Shown: positions 63,817 to 64,000 of the stretch, piece after piece
Numbering within the stretch: position 1 is the first letter of the stretch
Layout: each line of letters starts with the position of its first letter
Assembly (NCBI GenBank): GCA_020465985.1
Contig: JAANYP010002804.1
Location: 124,001 to 188,000 of the forward strand
Reading direction: 5' to 3'
Origin: Centrapalus pauciflorus
Taxonomy: Eukaryota > Streptophyta > Magnoliopsida > Asterales > Asteraceae
DNA length: 64,000 nucleotides
The notes under the pieces: generated by a model
Told to the model about the DNA's origin: nothing
Databases searched by the model: none
What the model saw: only the letters and a program-made list of their open reading frames with translations
Program-made: the position numbers and the translations under genes

Positions 63817-64000
63817 TGTTGAATCCCAGATTATATCAACACTTTTACGTCAATAAACACTCACAAACAGAACTTGCATTCAATGATTGTGTAATGATTA
63901 AAGAGAAGACAATGAGAATATTTGAGAGTAAATGCGACGGCTGGAAGAGAAAACTTGTATTTTCTATTCAAAATGTCAACCGTGTACATCACAAAACCCT
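63817..64000 (-). repeat. Element I 5' LTR (partial, runs off the window)
   Basis: TGTTGAATCCCAG onward, matching the 3' LTR base for base except for about ten positions up to the window end. Confidence 0.9.

Larger units (their letters stand above)
58894..64000 (-). mobile_element. Element I: pol-less Copia derivative with gag-accessory fusion, cut by the window edge
   Basis: The 3' LTR (58894-59242), PPT, accessory blocks, gag, leader, PBS and the first 184 bases of the 5' LTR are present in minus orientation. No protease, integrase, RT or RNase H sequence lies between gag and the accessory region. The compared LTR portions differ at about ten of 184 positions. It could only move with enzymes supplied by a relative. 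The 5' end and target duplication are off-window. Confidence 0.88.

Noticed and set aside
1..64000. tRNA, rRNA or bacterial-type operons
   Set aside because: None seen; tRNA-like matches are only retroelement primer-binding sites.

Overview
The window is plant nuclear DNA made almost entirely of nested LTR retrotransposons. The evidence is Copia pol with UBN2-type gag, a Ty3/Gypsy chromovirus with an integrase-linked chromodomain, initiator tRNA-Met primer sites, AT-rich spacers and CACTA-like subterminal repeats. A dicot, perhaps an asterid, is my guess; nothing identifies the species. I found no intact host gene, rRNA, tRNA or CRISPR array. The only candidate host coding piece is a short exon-like stretch at 3839-4003. 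Layout, left to right. (A) 1-3461, minus: the 5' part of a Copia element (LTR, PBS, gag, first protease codons) running off the left edge. (B) about 4079-7774: a CACTA-like element with six units of a ~182-bp repeat, split by (C), a 2.5-kb solo LTR at 4744-7255 with target duplication CATTT. (D) 8879-58580, minus: one chromodomain Gypsy element with a perfect CTTAA duplication, stretched from about 9.4 kb to 49.7 kb by insertions. Inside D are two same-family Copia copies in plus orientation, (E) 11329-38329 and (G) 40240-53527, plus a small LTR-bearing Copia-like fragment (H) 55614-56742 in gag. Inside E is a different Copia element, (F) 20522-34388, minus, with a perfect TCTAA duplication. 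(I) 58894 to the right edge, minus, is a deleted Copia derivative lacking pol. Hand-counted LTR differences order the events: D oldest (~8% in the part I aligned), then E and G (G ~21 of 624), then F (4 of 286). All coding regions are broken by stops or frameshifts, so none of these copies looks autonomous. How the parts work together. E, G and F have the order LTR-PBS-leader-gag-PR-IN-RT-RNaseH-long spacer-accessory ORF-PPT-LTR. The accessory ORF, roughly 900-1000 codons, sits where env would sit but has no visible signal peptide or membrane segment. It has an N-terminal globular block, a coiled-coil/acidic/Pro-rich middle with a basic nuclear-signal-like motif, and a C-terminal block. The same accessory family recurs, diverged, in E/G, F and I. 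Three layers of non-coding structure stand out. First, splice-acceptor-like sequences lie just upstream of the accessory ATG (E, G, F) and between the conserved gag stop and pol (A, E, G). Second, a three-module RNA stem-loop array with co-varying stems lies in the pol-accessory spacer of E and G. Third, TCGA- or GAATTCGG-type motif clusters lie in the pre-gag leader and the pre-accessory spacer of different families, with tandem covarying hairpins in the E/G LTRs. Together these suggest a Copia lineage that makes its accessory protein from spliced subgenomic RNA.
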